A stretch of 64,000 nucleotides of DNA from assembly GCF_000519185.1 (NCBI RefSeq), contig NZ_JAFA01000005.1, forward strand, positions 229,022 through 293,021. The letters are read 5' to 3'. This document shows, one piece after another, positions 48,722 to 58,940 of the stretch. This stretch comes from Paraburkholderia nodosa DSM 21604 (lineage in GTDB: Bacteria > Pseudomonadota > Gammaproteobacteria > Burkholderiales > Burkholderiaceae). Position numbers and translations under genes: made by a program. How positions within the stretch are numbered: the stretch's first letter is position 1; every line of letters starts with the position of its first letter. The notes beneath the pieces are model-generated. The model saw nothing but the letters and a program-made list of their open reading frames with translations. It did no database searches and was not told the DNA's origin.

Positions 48722-51001
48722 ATGACTCTCGACATCACTCAGTTTTATCAGACGTTTTTCGACGAGGCGGACGAGCTGCTCGCGCAGATGGAGCAGCTTC
48801 TCCTGAACCTGAACGTCGGTCGCCCGGATCCCGAGGATCTGGCGGCGATCTTCCGCGCGGCGCACTCGATCAAGGGTGGCGCGGCGACGTTCGGCTTCAC
48901 GGCCTTGACCGAGACGACCCACATTCTCGAATCGCTGCTCGACCGTGCTCGCAACAACGAGCTGGTGCTGCGCAAGGACATGATCGACACGTTCCTCGAA
49001 ACGAAGGACGTGCTTTCCGACCAGCTCGGCGCCTACCGCGCGAGCGCCGAGCCCGACGCGCAAGCGGCGCACGCCGTGCGCACGAAGCTCGAGCGCCTCT
49101 ATGCGGAAAGCCGCGGCGTACCGGCGTCCGCGCCTGAACCCGCACCGGCCCCGGCCCCTGCGCCCGCGCCGGCCCCGCAGGCGAGCGCCGGCGATTCGGA
49201 AGAAGATCTCGAAGCCGCGTTCGAAATGCACAGTACGCTGGCGGCGGCAGGTTCGGGTGCGCCCGAGCACGTCGTGAGCGAGGCGATCGATGCGGCAGCC
49301 GCGGCGCCCGCTGCCGGCGCTGAGGCCGCAGCGGAAGGTCCGCACCTGCGCGTCACGCTGCGCGCCGTCGACGCGAAGGACCAGGAGCTGCTCGTCGAAG
49401 AGCTCGGCAACCTCGGCCGCATTCTCGGTCAGGTGAAGACCGGCGACGACCTCACGCTGTGGCTCGAAACCGATGTGACCGCCGACGACATCATCGCGGT
49501 GTGCTGCTTCGTGATCGACGAGAAACAGATTTCGATCGGCCGGGGCGCCGCGCCGCAGGGCGACGCGCAACCGGCTGCGGCCGCAGCGCCTGCGGCTGCA
49601 CCGGCACCGGCCGCACCGCCCGCCGCACCGGTGGCAGCGGCCCCTGCAGCGAGCGCCGTGATCCCGGCCCCGCCGCCCGCTGCGCAAGCCGAACACGAAA
49701 TGCCGCGCCCGCCCGCGAGCGCACCGGCGCCCGCGCAAGCCGAAGGCGAGCGCAAGGCGCGTCCGGCCGCCGCCGCGAATTCGGCGGAAGGCAGCTCGAT
49801 TCGCGTGGGCGTGGAAAAGGTCGACCAGTTGATCAACCTCGTGGGCGAACTCGTCATTACGCAGGCCATGCTGGCGGAAACCACCAGCACGTTCGACCCG
49901 GCGCTGCACGACCGCCTCTACAACGGCATGGCGCAGCTCGAGCGCAACGCGCGCGACCTGCAGGAAGCGGTGATGTCGATCCGCATGATGCCGATGGACT
50001 ACGTCTTCAGCCGCTTTCCGCGCCTCGTGCGCGACCTCGCGGCGAAGCTCGGGAAGGAAGTCGAGCTTGTCACCTTCGGTCAGGCGACCGAACTCGACAA
50101 GAGCCTCATCGAGCGCATCATCGACCCGCTCACCCACCTCGTGCGCAACTCGCTCGACCACGGCATCGAAACCGTGGAAGCGCGCCGCGCCGCGGGCAAG
50201 GACGCCACGGGCCAGCTCGTGCTCTCCGCCGCGCACCACGGCGGCAACATCGTGATCGAAGTGAGCGATGACGGCGCGGGCCTGCGCCGCGACAAGATTC
50301 TCGCCAAGGCGATCAAGCAGGGCATGCAGGTGAGCGACAGCATGTCCGACGACGAGGTCTGGAACCTTATCTTCCTGCCGGGCTTCTCGACCGCCGAGCA
50401 GGTGACCGACGTGTCGGGCCGCGGCGTGGGCATGGACGTGGTCAAGCGCAACATCCAGGCGATGGGCGGCCACGTGGAAATCACCTCGCACGCGGGCAAG
50501 GGCAGCACCACGCGCATCGTGCTGCCGCTCACGCTGGCGATTCTCGACGGCATGTCGGTGAAGGTGGGTAGCGAGATCTTCATCCTGCCGCTGAACTTCG
50601 TGATGGAGTCCCTGCAGCCGCGCCACGAAGACATCTACACGGTCACCAACGGCGACCGCGTGGTGCGTGTGCGCGGCGAGTATCTCCCGCTCGTGGCGCT
50701 GCACCGGGCATTCAACGTCGAAGGCGCGCGCACGGACCCGACGCAGGGCATCGTCACGATCATGGAAACCGAAGGCCGTCGCTTCGCCATGCTGATCGAC
50801 GAGCTGGTCGGCCAGCAGCAGGTCGTGGTGAAGAACCTCGAAACGAACTACCGCAAGGTGCACGGCATTTCGGCGGCGACCATTCTCGGCGACGGCAGCG
50901 TCGCGCTGATCGTCGACGTGGCCGCGCTCAATCGCGAGACGCGCGCCACACATGGCGTAAGCGCCAGCGCAAATTCGGGTGCGTTCGCCGAATTCGCGTA
51001 A
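48722..51001 (+). CDS. cheA: Chemotaxis histidine kinase CheA
   Basis: CheA phosphorylates itself and hands the phosphate to CheY and CheB. The 759 residues show all five domains. P1 carries H48 in FRAAHSIKGGAATFGF. P2 lies around 205-275 (LRVTLRAVDAKDQELLVEEL), between Ala/Pro-rich linkers. P3 dimerisation starts near 360 (SIRVGVEKVDQLINLVGELV). The P4 ATPase contains LVRNSLDHGIE and VSGRGVGMDVVKRN. P5 is the CheW-like end. The linkers are unusually long and proline/alanine-rich. It is cotranscribed with cheW downstream. Confidence 0.97.
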   Translation: MTLDITQFYQTFFDEADELLAQMEQLLLNLNVGRPDPEDLAAIFRAAHSIKGGAATFGFTALTETTHILESLLDRARNNELVLRKDMIDTFLETKDVLSDQLGAYRASAEPDAQAAHAVRTKLERLYAESRGVPASAPEPAPAPAPAPAPAPQASAGDSEEDLEAAFEMHSTLAAAGSGAPEHVVSEAIDAAAAAPAAGAEAAAEGPHLRVTLRAVDAKDQELLVEELGNLGRILGQVKTGDDLTLWLETDVTADDIIAVCCFVIDEKQISIGRGAAPQGDAQPAAAAAPAAAPAPAAPPAAPVAAAPAASAVIPAPPPAAQAEHEMPRPPASAPAPAQAEGERKARPAAAANSAEGSSIRVGVEKVDQLINLVGELVITQAMLAETTSTFDPALHDRLYNGMAQLERNARDLQEAVMSIRMMPMDYVFSRFPRLVRDLAAKLGKEVELVTFGQATELDKSLIERIIDPLTHLVRNSLDHGIETVEARRAAGKDATGQLVLSAAHHGGNIVIEVSDDGAGLRRDKILAKAIKQGMQVSDSMSDDEVWNLIFLPGFSTAEQVTDVSGRGVGMDVVKRNIQAMGGHVEITSHAGKGSTTRIVLPLTLAILDGMSVKVGSEIFILPLNFVMESLQPRHEDIYTVTNGDRVVRVRGEYLPLVALHRAFNVEGARTDPTQGIVTIMETEGRRFAMLIDELVGQQQVVVKNLETNYRKVHGISAATILGDGSVALIVDVAALNRETRATHGVSASANSGAFAEFA

Positions 51002-51058
51002 TCGTTATGAAGTCCGGACGCACTCAACCAATCATCTCCCAACCGTTCAGGGGCTAAC

Positions 51059-51595
51059 GTGGCAGAAGTCCAATCGATTCAAGGCAACGGCGCGCACGGC
51101 GCGATTGCCGGCGCGCAACGCCGCGACGCGCTGCAGGCCGACGCGGGCGGCCAGGAATTCCTCGTCTTCACCCTCGGCGCGGAAGAGTACGGCATCGACA
51201 TCCTGAAGGTGCAGGAAATTCGCGGCTACGACAGCGTGACGCGCATCGCGAACGCGCCCGACTTCATCAAGGGCGTGATCAACCTGCGCGGCATCATCGT
51301 GCCGATCGTCGACATGCGCATCAAGTTCCATCTGGGCCGCGTCGAGTACGACCACCAGACGGTCGTCATCATCCTGAACGTCGCGCATCGCGTGGTCGGC
51401 ATGGTGGTGGACGGCGTCTCGGACGTGCTCACGCTGCAGATGGAGCAGATCATGCCTGCGCCCGAATTCGGCGCGACGCTCACGACCGAGTACCTCACGG
51501 GCCTCGGCACCGTCGAAGGCCGCATGCTGATCCTCATGGATATCGAAAAACTGATGACGAGCCGCGAAATGGCTCTGATCGAGGCGCTGGTCTAA
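51059..51595 (+). CDS. cheW: Chemotaxis coupling protein CheW
   Basis: CheW links chemoreceptors to CheA. The 178 residues form one CheW domain: [40 protein letters not shown], and [20 protein letters not shown]. The start is GTG with AGGGG upstream. A 20-residue N-terminal extension precedes the domain. It lies 57 bases after cheA and before the receptor gene. Confidence 0.96.
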   Translation: MAEVQSIQGNGAHGAIAGAQRRDALQADAGGQEFLVFTLGAEEYGIDILKVQEIRGYDSVTRIANAPDFIKGVINLRGIIVPIVDMRIKFHLGRVEYDHQTVVIILNVAHRVVGMVVDGVSDVLTLQMEQIMPAPEFGATLTTEYLTGLGTVEGRMLILMDIEKLMTSREMALIEALV

Positions 51596-51788
51596 CGCGC
51601 CGAGAGTTAAACCGGGGGGCCGCGAGGCCAGCGTGAGAGAGAGCGGATAAGCCGCCGCCAAGAAGCGGCAAGCCGCCTTCGTTTTCGCGCGCGCTTCGTA
51701 CAGGGTCCCGGGCGTCGCCGCGTCTTGCTGGCCGCCCGCGCCCGCCCGCATAGCCCGCCCCGATTCGCACAGGACAGGAGCAAACGAG

Positions 51789-53648
51789 ATGCTGCAAAGA
51801 TGGTCGATCCGCTCGACGCTCACGGGCGTCGGGGTCATTCTGGTTGCGCTGACCGTGCTGGTCGGCGCACTCGGGCTCGTCGCGCTCGGGCGTGCGAGCG
51901 ATGCGTTCACCGAGATCGTGCGAGGCGATCTCGTGGCGATGCATGCGCTGAACGACGCGTCGTCGTATCTGCTGCGCACGCGCGTCGCGATCGACCGCGC
52001 CAGCGCGCTCACGGCCGCAGGCCAGGCCGACGATGCGAAGAAGGTGATCGATCGCGCCCAGGAATTGCTCGGCAAATCCAACGAAGCCTGGCAGGCCTTC
52101 CAGAACGCGCCGAAGAGCGGTCTCGACGCCGCCACGCTCGACGCGCTCGCGGCCAAACGCGCCACGCTCATGCAGGACGGCGTGCAGCCCGAATTCGCGG
52201 CCCTGCGCGCAAACGATCAACCGGCCTACCACGCCATCGCCGACACGAAGATCAGCCCGATGTTCGTCGACTACGACAACGTCGCCGGGCCGCTCGCGCA
52301 GGCGCTGGAAGATAGCGCACAGGCGCGCGAGGTCGGCGCGCATGACAAGATCGCCGTGATGCGCATCGCGATCGGCGTGGTGATCGCCGTGGCGCTCGTG
52401 CTCGTGGTGGCGATCCGCTTCGCCATGCGCGGCCTCATCGTGCAGCCGCTCGAAGACGCGGTGTCGTGCTTCGAGCGCATCGCCCACGGCGATCTCTCGC
52501 AGCCGGTCACGGTCTACAGCGACAACGAGATCGGGCGCCTCTTCGGCGGCGTCAAGCGCATGCAGGAAAGCCTCGTCACGCTGGTGAGCGCGGTGCATAC
52601 GGGGGCAAGCTCGATCGACGTGGGCGCGCGCGAGATCGCGATGGGCAACACCGATCTCTCGCAGCGTACCGAGCAGCAGGCCGCTTCGCTGCAGGAAACG
52701 GCGTCGAGCATGGAGCAGCTCACCGGCACCGTGCGCCAGAACGCCGAGAACGCGCGCCAGGCGAGCCAGCTGGCCGTCAACGCCTCGGACATCGCGACGC
52801 GCGGTGGCCAGGTGGTGGGTGAAGTCGTCAACACGATGCAGGGCATCGCGGTGAGTTCGGCGAAGGTCGTGGACATCATCAGCGTGATCGAAGGCATCGC
52901 GTTCCAGACCAACATTCTCGCGCTCAACGCGGCCGTGGAAGCGGCGCGCGCGGGCGAGCAGGGCCGCGGCTTCGCGGTGGTGGCCGGCGAAGTGCGCAGC
53001 CTCGCGCAGCGCAGCGCCAGCGCGGCGAAGGAAATCAAGGAACTCATCAACGACTCGGCCGAGAAAGTGCAAAGCGGCTCGCAGCTCGTGGGCCGCGCAG
53101 GCACGACGATGGAAGAAATCCTTCAGGCCGTGCGTCGCGTGACCGACATCATGGGTGAGATCAGCGCGGCGTCCGAGGAGCAGTCGGGCGGCATCGAGCA
53201 GGTCAACCGCGCCGTCACGCAGATGGACACCGTCACGCAGCAGAACGCGGCGCTGGTGGAGCAGGCGGCCGCGGCGGCGGCGTCGCTCGAAGAGCAGACC
53301 CGCCAGCTGCAGAACGTGCTCGGCACGTGGACGACGGGCGGCGCGCCGGCGCGCAGCGTCAGTGCAAGTCCGGCGCGTGTGACGCCGGCGGCGCCGGTTG
53401 CCGCGAAACGCACGACGCCGTCTTCGGCTTCGGCGGGGACGAAGGCCGCGACGGCGTCAGTCGCAACGGCGGCGGCACCGGCGGACACCGCGAAGCCAAC
53501 GGCCAGGCCCGCGGCGCAACCGGCAGCGCAGTCGGCAAACAAGGTGTCGGCAAAGCCGGCGGCGAAACCGGCCGCGCCTGCGCGCGCCGAGACGTACGCG
53601 AGTACGGCGGCATCCGCTTCGGGCGATTCGGACTGGGAAACGTTCTGA
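51789..53648 (+). CDS. Methyl-accepting chemotaxis protein (Tar/Tsr type)
   Basis: A 619-residue receptor. The first membrane span is about residues 8-32; a four-helix ligand-binding domain of the Tar type follows to about 190; the second span is [20 protein letters not shown]. After HAMP comes the signalling hairpin tip, [20 protein letters not shown], followed by [20 protein letters not shown]. The C-terminus is a roughly 90-residue Ala/Pro/Lys-rich flexible tail that ends in SGDSDWETF. The last five residues match the NWETF tether for CheR and CheB. Ligand specificity cannot be read. Confidence 0.95.
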   Translation: MLQRWSIRSTLTGVGVILVALTVLVGALGLVALGRASDAFTEIVRGDLVAMHALNDASSYLLRTRVAIDRASALTAAGQADDAKKVIDRAQELLGKSNEAWQAFQNAPKSGLDAATLDALAAKRATLMQDGVQPEFAALRANDQPAYHAIADTKISPMFVDYDNVAGPLAQALEDSAQAREVGAHDKIAVMRIAIGVVIAVALVLVVAIRFAMRGLIVQPLEDAVSCFERIAHGDLSQPVTVYSDNEIGRLFGGVKRMQESLVTLVSAVHTGASSIDVGAREIAMGNTDLSQRTEQQAASLQETASSMEQLTGTVRQNAENARQASQLAVNASDIATRGGQVVGEVVNTMQGIAVSSAKVVDIISVIEGIAFQTNILALNAAVEAARAGEQGRGFAVVAGEVRSLAQRSASAAKEIKELINDSAEKVQSGSQLVGRAGTTMEEILQAVRRVTDIMGEISAASEEQSGGIEQVNRAVTQMDTVTQQNAALVEQAAAAAASLEEQTRQLQNVLGTWTTGGAPARSVSASPARVTPAAPVAAKRTTPSSASAGTKAATASVATAAAPADTAKPTARPAAQPAAQSANKVSAKPAAKPAAPARAETYASTAASASGDSDWETF

Positions 53649-53876
53649 TCGAACGCGGCATGGAAGCGTAGTGAAGTACTGAACACGACGAGCAACTGCA
53701 ATGCACATGAGCGCTACACAACGGCAAGACCTGCCGCGCCGGGCCCCGCGGCCCGCGCGCGCTGCGCAGGCCGCCCATGCGCCGCACGCATTGCAACCGG
53801 GCAGGCGCGGCGCGCAGCAGTCCTGCGCCGCGGTATCCCATGCAGTGGGCGGCGCGCAATGCGAAGGAGCATCAGC

Positions 53877-54824
53877 ATGAAAGCGCTGCGAAATACGCGC
53901 CAGGACGCCGGCGAGCCGGGCGGTTCGGGCGTCGAGAGCAACCGCGATTTCGATTTCACCTCGGCGGACTTCGAGCGCATTCGCGCGCTCATTCACCGCC
54001 GCGCCGGCATCTCGCTCTCGGACCACAAGCGCGACATGGCGTACAGCCGGCTGGCGCGGCGCCTGCGCACGCTCGGCCTCGACAGTTTTCGCGAGTACCT
54101 CGACCAGCTCGAAGCGCGCAACGACACGGCCGAGTGGGAAGCGTTCACGAACGCGCTCACCACGAACCTCACGGCGTTTTTCCGCGAGGCGCATCACTTC
54201 CCGATCCTCGCGGATTTCGTGAAGCGCCGCGCGGGGGGCCCAGGTGCGCAGCCGGTTTCGGTGTGGTGTTCGGCGGCCTCCACGGGCGAAGAGCCGTACT
54301 CGATCGCGATGACGCTCGTCGAAGCGCTTGGAGACCGCGCGGCGCGCGAGGCGCGCGTGCTCGCCACCGACCTCGACACCCAGGTGCTCGCCAAGGCCGA
54401 CGCGGGCGTCTACTCGTTCGACCAGGTCAAGCACCTGTCGCCGGAGCGTCTGAAGCGCTTCTTCTTCAAGGGCACCGGCTCGCACTCGGGGCTCGTGAAG
54501 GTGCGCCCGGAGCTGCGCGCGATGATCAAGTTCGAGCAGCTCAATCTCACCGACGCGGACTACGGCTTGCGCACGACGTTCGACGCGATCTTCTGCCGCA
54601 ACGTGATGATCTATTTCGACAAGCCGACCCAGGCACAGGTCCTGACGCGCTTCGAGCCGCTCATGAAGCCGGACGGCCTGCTGTTCGCGGGCCACTCGGA
54701 AAATTTCACCTACGTCACGCAGGCGTTCCGTCTGCGCGGCCAAACGGTCTACGAACTCACGCGCGGCGCCGCGGGCAGTGCCGCGCCGCGCCGCGCGAAC
54801 GACGCGATCGGAGTGCCCGCATGA
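53877..54824 (+). CDS. cheR: Chemotaxis methyltransferase CheR
   Basis: CheR methylates receptor glutamates with SAM. The 315 residues include the N-terminal helical domain ([37 protein letters not shown]) and the SAM fold ([55 protein letters not shown]). ATG 53877 follows GAAGGAGC. The stop overlaps the cheD start as ATGA, indicating coupled translation. It probably docks on the DWETF tail of the receptor encoded just upstream. Confidence 0.96.
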   Translation: MKALRNTRQDAGEPGGSGVESNRDFDFTSADFERIRALIHRRAGISLSDHKRDMAYSRLARRLRTLGLDSFREYLDQLEARNDTAEWEAFTNALTTNLTAFFREAHHFPILADFVKRRAGGPGAQPVSVWCSAASTGEEPYSIAMTLVEALGDRAAREARVLATDLDTQVLAKADAGVYSFDQVKHLSPERLKRFFFKGTGSHSGLVKVRPELRAMIKFEQLNLTDADYGLRTTFDAIFCRNVMIYFDKPTQAQVLTRFEPLMKPDGLLFAGHSENFTYVTQAFRLRGQTVYELTRGAAGSAAPRRANDAIGVPA

Positions 54825-55681
54825 GCGCCAGCCTCCCGATCGCGACGAACCGCTATTTCGACACGCATTTCCAGCGCCCCGGCGTGAAGCTGCTGCCCAA
54901 CGAGTTCTACACGACGGGCGAGGACATGGTGCTCGTCACCGTGCTCGGCTCGTGCGTCGCGGCCTGCATTCAGGACCGCACCGCCGGCATCGGCGGCATG
55001 AACCACTTCATGCTCCCCGACGACGGCGCGGACTCCGCCCACGCGCTCACTGGCGCCTCCGACGCGATGCGCTACGGCGCGTACGCGATGGAAGTGCTCA
55101 TCAACGAGCTGATCAAGGCGGGTGGCCGGCGCGAGCGCTTCGAGGCCAAGGTGTTCGGCGGCGCGGCGGTGCTCGCGGGCATGACGACGATGAACATCGG
55201 CGACCGCAATGCCGTGTTCGTGCGTCGCTATCTGGCGACCGAGAACATCCGCATCGTGGCCGAGGACCTGCAAGGCTCGCATCCGCGCAAGGTGGCGTTC
55301 CTGCCGCGCACGGGCCAGGTGATGGTCAAGAAGCTGCGTCTCTCGCAGGACACGAGCGTGGCCGAGCGCGAGCAGCAGCTCGCCGCGCAAACCCCCGAAG
55401 CGCGCGCCGAACGGCTCGCGCGAGCGCGGGCGCGCGTCGAGCTGTTCGGCGTCGGCGGCGCCGGGCGCGCCGGCCCGGGCGCCACGGCGCCGGCTCATGT
55501 GGCAAATGCGGCGGCTAACGCGGCGGCAAATGCGGCGGCCAACGCGGCAGCTCATACGCCCCAGATTTCCCAATCCCAGCCGCAGGGCGCGCGGCCTCGC
55601 ATCGAGCTGTTCGGCTCGAGCGTGTCGTCCGCGCTGCGCGCATCCGGTCAAGACAACGCCAGGACAGTAGAGGAGGCGTGA
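54821..55681 (+). CDS. cheD: Chemoreceptor glutamine deamidase CheD, with a long repeat-bearing C-terminus
   Basis: CheD deamidates receptor glutamines. The catalytic Cys45 ([11 protein letters not shown]) and His62 (GGMNHFMLP) are present with the usual spacing of 17. The normal domain ends near residue 200. The remainder to 286 is unusual: [10 protein letters not shown], a Gly/Ala-rich run, four tandem ANAA units (12-base repeats at 55502-55549), then RPRIELFG and a short end. The motif R(V/I)ELFG is therefore duplicated around the repeats. It overlaps cheR by four bases and cheB by four. The extension is probably flexible; its function is unknown. Confidence 0.93.
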   Translation: MSASLPIATNRYFDTHFQRPGVKLLPNEFYTTGEDMVLVTVLGSCVAACIQDRTAGIGGMNHFMLPDDGADSAHALTGASDAMRYGAYAMEVLINELIKAGGRRERFEAKVFGGAAVLAGMTTMNIGDRNAVFVRRYLATENIRIVAEDLQGSHPRKVAFLPRTGQVMVKKLRLSQDTSVAEREQQLAAQTPEARAERLARARARVELFGVGGAGRAGPGATAPAHVANAAANAAANAAANAAAHTPQISQSQPQGARPRIELFGSSVSSALRASGQDNARTVEEA

Positions 55682-56799
55682 ACGCTGTGCAAAAAATCAA
55701 GGTTCTCTGCGTCGACGATTCGGCGCTGATTCGCAGTTTGATGACGGAAATCATCAACAGTCAGCCCGATATGACGGTCGTCGCCACCGCGCCGGATCCG
55801 CTCGTCGCGCGCGAGCTGATCAAGCAGCACAACCCCGACGTGCTCACGCTCGACGTGGAAATGCCGCGCATGGACGGCCTCGACTTCCTCGAGAAGTTGA
55901 TGCGCCTGCGGCCCATGCCGGTCGTGATGGTGTCGTCGCTCACCGAGCGCGGCAACGAAATCACGCTGCGCGCGCTCGAACTGGGCGCGGTCGACTTCGT
56001 GACGAAGCCGAAAGTCGGCATTCGCGACGGCATGCTCGAATACTCGGAAAAGCTCGCCGACAAGGTGCGCGCCGCCGCGCGCGCCCGCGTGCGTGCGCAC
56101 CATGCTCCGTCTGCTGCGCCCGCCGGCGCGGCAGCGCACGCGCACGGCCACGCCGCTGCGCACGCCGCGAGCCCGGCGCCGATGATCAACAATCCGCTCG
56201 TCTCGACCGAGAAGCTCGTGATCGTCGGCGCGTCGACGGGCGGCACCGAGGCGATCCGCGAAGTGCTGCAGCCGCTGCCGCCCGACGCGCCCGCGGTGCT
56301 GATCGCGCAGCACATGCCGCCCGGTTTCACGAAGTCGTTCGCACAGCGCCTGAACGGGCTGTGCCGCATCACCGTCAAGGAAGCGGAGCACGGCGAACGT
56401 GTGCTGCCCGGCCACGCCTACATCGCGCCGGGCCACGCACACCTCTTGCTCGCACGCAGTGGCGCCAACTACATCGCGCATCTGTCCGACGACCCGCCGG
56501 TCAACCGGCACCGTCCGTCGGTCGATGTGCTGTTTCGTTCGGCGGCGCTGCACGCGGGCAAGAACGCCATCGGCGTGATTCTCACGGGCATGGGCCGCGA
56601 CGGCGCAGCCGGGCTGCTCGAAATGCGCCAGGCCGGTGCGTACACGCTCGCGCAGGACGAGGCGAGCTGCATCGTGTTCGGCATGCCGCGCGAAGCCATT
56701 GCCATGGGCGGCGCCGACGAGATCGCCTCGCTCTCAGACATGAGCCGGCGCGTGATGACCCGACTCGCCTCGATGGGCGACCGGGTTCAGCGCGTCTAA
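55678..56799 (+). CDS. cheB: Chemotaxis protein-glutamate methylesterase CheB
   Basis: CheB removes receptor methyl groups when phosphorylated by CheA. The receiver domain has D13/D14 in [12 protein letters not shown] and phosphorylation site D59 in [17 protein letters not shown] linker rich in Ala and His (about 128-168) follows. The esterase domain has catalytic Ser186 in [20 protein letters not shown], the [17 protein letters not shown] histidine, and [20 protein letters not shown]. The start is GTG; the GTG at 55687, ten bases after AGGAGG, is a better-spaced alternative that would remove three residues. It overlaps the end of cheD. Confidence 0.96.
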   Translation: MNAVQKIKVLCVDDSALIRSLMTEIINSQPDMTVVATAPDPLVARELIKQHNPDVLTLDVEMPRMDGLDFLEKLMRLRPMPVVMVSSLTERGNEITLRALELGAVDFVTKPKVGIRDGMLEYSEKLADKVRAAARARVRAHHAPSAAPAGAAAHAHGHAAAHAASPAPMINNPLVSTEKLVIVGASTGGTEAIREVLQPLPPDAPAVLIAQHMPPGFTKSFAQRLNGLCRITVKEAEHGERVLPGHAYIAPGHAHLLLARSGANYIAHLSDDPPVNRHRPSVDVLFRSAALHAGKNAIGVILTGMGRDGAAGLLEMRQAGAYTLAQDEASCIVFGMPREAIAMGGADEIASLSDMSRRVMTRLASMGDRVQRV

Positions 56800-56929
56800 T
56801 AAATTGCCGATATAGAGAGATCATGCGGGCCGCAAACGCTTGCACGATCGCTCGCGATTAATTTATCTGGATAGGCAGTGCGCTTCTCTGGATAATTGCC
56901 CGGGTTTTCGCCTGGAGGAATGGAACGTG

Positions 56930-57325
56930 ATGGATAAGGGAATGAAGATTCTGGTGGTGGACGATTTTCCGACGATGCGCCGGATTGTCCGCAACCTGCT
57001 CAAGGAACTGGGCTACTCGAACGTCGACGAAGCCGAAGACGGTGCAGCGGGCCTTGCCCGCCTGCGCGGCGGCAACTACGAGTTCGTGATCTCCGACTGG
57101 AACATGCCGAACCTCGACGGTCTCGCCATGCTCAAGGAGATCCGCGCCGACGCGAACCTGACGCACCTGCCGGTGCTGATGGTGACGGCCGAGTCGAAGA
57201 AGGAGAACATCATCGCGGCGGCGCAGGCTGGCGCGAGCGGCTATGTGGTGAAGCCGTTCACGGCTGCCACGCTCGACGAGAAGCTCAACAAGATTCTCGA
57301 GAAGATGGCCAAGACGGGGAGCTGA
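56930..57325 (+). CDS. cheY: Chemotaxis response regulator CheY
   Basis: CheY-phosphate binds FliM and switches the rotation of the motor. The 131 residues contain D11-D12 in [20 protein letters not shown], phosphorylation site D56 in [14 protein letters not shown], the threonine in LMVTAES, and the lysine in GYVVKPFTA. It closely follows the E. coli pattern ([18 protein letters not shown]). Two starts fit: ATG 56930 or GTG 56927 after GGAGG. It is immediately upstream of cheZ (stop TGA, then GTG). Confidence 0.97.
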   Translation: MDKGMKILVVDDFPTMRRIVRNLLKELGYSNVDEAEDGAAGLARLRGGNYEFVISDWNMPNLDGLAMLKEIRADANLTHLPVLMVTAESKKENIIAAAQAGASGYVVKPFTAATLDEKLNKILEKMAKTGS

Positions 57326-57326
57326 C

Positions 57327-58112
57327 GTGAACGAGCCCATCAGTGAGCAGTCCGGCGCTCATTGCGGTGAGTGGCCGGAAGGCGAGGGCGTCGAGCCGCT
57401 CCCGCAGCCTCCCGAGTTCGACTTCGCGCCGCCCGCCGCGGGCGAGGCCGGCGAGCTGGCGACGGACCGCATCCTCGCCCGCATCGGACATCTGACGCGC
57501 AGCCTGCGCGACTCGATGCGCGAACTCGGCCTCGACAAGCATGTGGAGCGCGCCGCCGAGGCGGTGCCCGACGCGCGCGACCGGCTGCGCTATGTCGCGA
57601 ACATGACCGAGCAGGCCGCCGAGCGCGTGCTGACCGCGATCGACATCGCCAAGCCGCTGCAGGAAACGCTCGAACGCGACGCGAAGGAACTGACGAGCCG
57701 CTGGGCGACCTGGTACGACGCGCCGATCGGCCGCGAGGAAGTGCGCCAGCTGATGGACGACACGCGCGCCTTTGTGGATGGCGTGCCGCAAGCCACCGCG
57801 GCGACCAACCAGCAGCTGCTCGAGATCATGCTCGCTCAGGACTTCCAGGACCTGACGGGCCAGGTGATCAAGAAGATCATGGACGTGGTCTATCTGATCG
57901 AGCAGCAGTTGCTTACCGTGCTGGTCGAGAACATCGCGCCGGAGCGGCGTGAGCAGTTCGCGGCAACGGCGGCGGCGCTCGCGGAGACCCAGAGCAGCAC
58001 GGGCAGTCCCGAAGGCCTGCTCAACGGGCCGCAGATCAATCCGGAAGGCAAGACCGACGTCGTGCAGGACCAGGCGCAGGTCGACGATCTGCTCGCAAGT
58101 CTCGGGTTCTGA
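57327..58112 (+). CDS. cheZ: CheY-phosphate phosphatase CheZ
   Basis: CheZ is a helical-hairpin dimer that dephosphorylates CheY. The active-site block AQDFQDLTGQVIKKIMDVVY carries the catalytic D and Q residues (D143 and Q147 in E. coli). The 261 residues include an N-terminal region rich in acidic and proline residues, the long hairpin, and a C-terminal CheY-binding tail, VQDQAQVDDLLASLGF. The start is GTG one base after the cheY stop. It ends the chemotaxis operon. Confidence 0.96.
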   Translation: MNEPISEQSGAHCGEWPEGEGVEPLPQPPEFDFAPPAAGEAGELATDRILARIGHLTRSLRDSMRELGLDKHVERAAEAVPDARDRLRYVANMTEQAAERVLTAIDIAKPLQETLERDAKELTSRWATWYDAPIGREEVRQLMDDTRAFVDGVPQATAATNQQLLEIMLAQDFQDLTGQVIKKIMDVVYLIEQQLLTVLVENIAPERREQFAATAAALAETQSSTGSPEGLLNGPQINPEGKTDVVQDQAQVDDLLASLGF

Positions 58113-58122
58113 CCCTTAACAT

Positions 58123-58225
58123 GCAGCTAACCGTTCGGTTAGCTGCCGCATGTAGTCCAAGGCGGGCATACTAGTGCTCATGCCTTCGTGCCCCACCGCG
58201 GCGAGCGTCGCGGTGGGGCACGAAG
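58123..58225 (+). terminator. Two hairpins after cheZ, one with a perfect 17-base stem
   Basis: GCAGCTAACC and GGTTAGCTGC (58123-58146) form the first stem. The second is stronger: CTTCGTGCCCCACCGCG (58184-58200) and its exact complement (58209-58225) around GCGAGCGT. Neither has a T-run. Together they should block readthrough from the chemotaxis operon and protect its 3' end. Confidence 0.6.
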
Positions 58226-58327
58226 CATAGCCAGCCGTTGCCCGTCCTGCTGCGTCCCGCCGCAACGTTCCTGCGCGGCCCCGACAGCGTATGGTGCAAC
58301 GCGCCATCGCAAGAGGGAGGGGACGCC

Positions 58328-58924
58328 TTGTATCCATACACATCGTTCTGTGGCAAGGCGGCGCGCTCGTTTGCGCGCCGCGCCGCACCCCGCTGCGCGC
58401 CCGGCGCGGCGCTTCTCGGTTCCCTGCTTTGCGCGCTGCTCGCGGCCCCTGCGGCTCACGCCGCGCTCGGCGGCGCGCCCATGCCCACGCCGGCGGGCGC
58501 GAGCGTCAGCACCCTGAGCGCCGCTTCGGCGGCAGCCGCGGCCGGCAACGCCTCGGCCGTTGCGCGCGCAGCGGTACAAGGCGCGGCTTCTGGCGCTTCC
58601 TCGACTCCCGCCTACACCGTTCAGCAGACCACGCTGGCCAACGGCACCGTCGTGCGCGAATACCTCACGCAGGCCGGCACCGTATTCGGCGTGGCCTGGG
58701 ACGGCCCGCAGATGCCCAATCTCGCCACGCTGCTGGGCAGCTACTTTCCCCAATACACGGCCGGCGTGAAGGCGAGCCACGCCGCCGGTCGCGTGCGCGG
58801 GCCGGGCGTGGTCGAAAACTCGAACGTCGTCGTGCATTCGGGCGGCCACATGGGCGCCTTCTCCGGGCAGGCATGGCTGCCGCAGGCGCTGCCTGCGGGC
58901 GTCAGCGCCTCCGATATCCAGTGA
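58328..58924 (+). CDS. Secreted DUF2844 protein
   Basis: An exported protein of about 198 residues. A basic N-terminus leads to LLGSLLCALLAAPAAHA and the mature start ALGGAPMPTP, typical of DUF2844 proteins. An Ala/Ser-rich low-complexity stretch follows, then the conserved part TVQQTTLANGTVVREYLTQA, AGTVFGVAWDGPQMPNLATL and HSGGHMGAFSGQAWLPQALP. The start is uncertain: TTG 58328 has a strong AGGGAGGGG six bases upstream, and a further in-frame TTG lies at 58238. DUF2844 genes are often followed by a DUF3443 gene, as here 16 bases later. The function is unknown. Confidence 0.78.
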   Translation: MYPYTSFCGKAARSFARRAAPRCAPGAALLGSLLCALLAAPAAHAALGGAPMPTPAGASVSTLSAASAAAAAGNASAVARAAVQGAASGASSTPAYTVQQTTLANGTVVREYLTQAGTVFGVAWDGPQMPNLATLLGSYFPQYTAGVKASHAAGRVRGPGVVENSNVVVHSGGHMGAFSGQAWLPQALPAGVSASDIQ

Positions 58925-58940
58925 CGAGCGGAGGCCGAAC

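Noticed and set aside
48152..50953. 933-codon minus-strand frame opposite cheA
   Set aside because: Antisense of a conserved kinase; Arg- and His-rich; no motif.
56804..56811. GCCGATAT upstream of cheY as a sigma-28 -10 element
   Set aside because: The bases 11 positions upstream do not resemble TAAAGTTT, so no full promoter is present.
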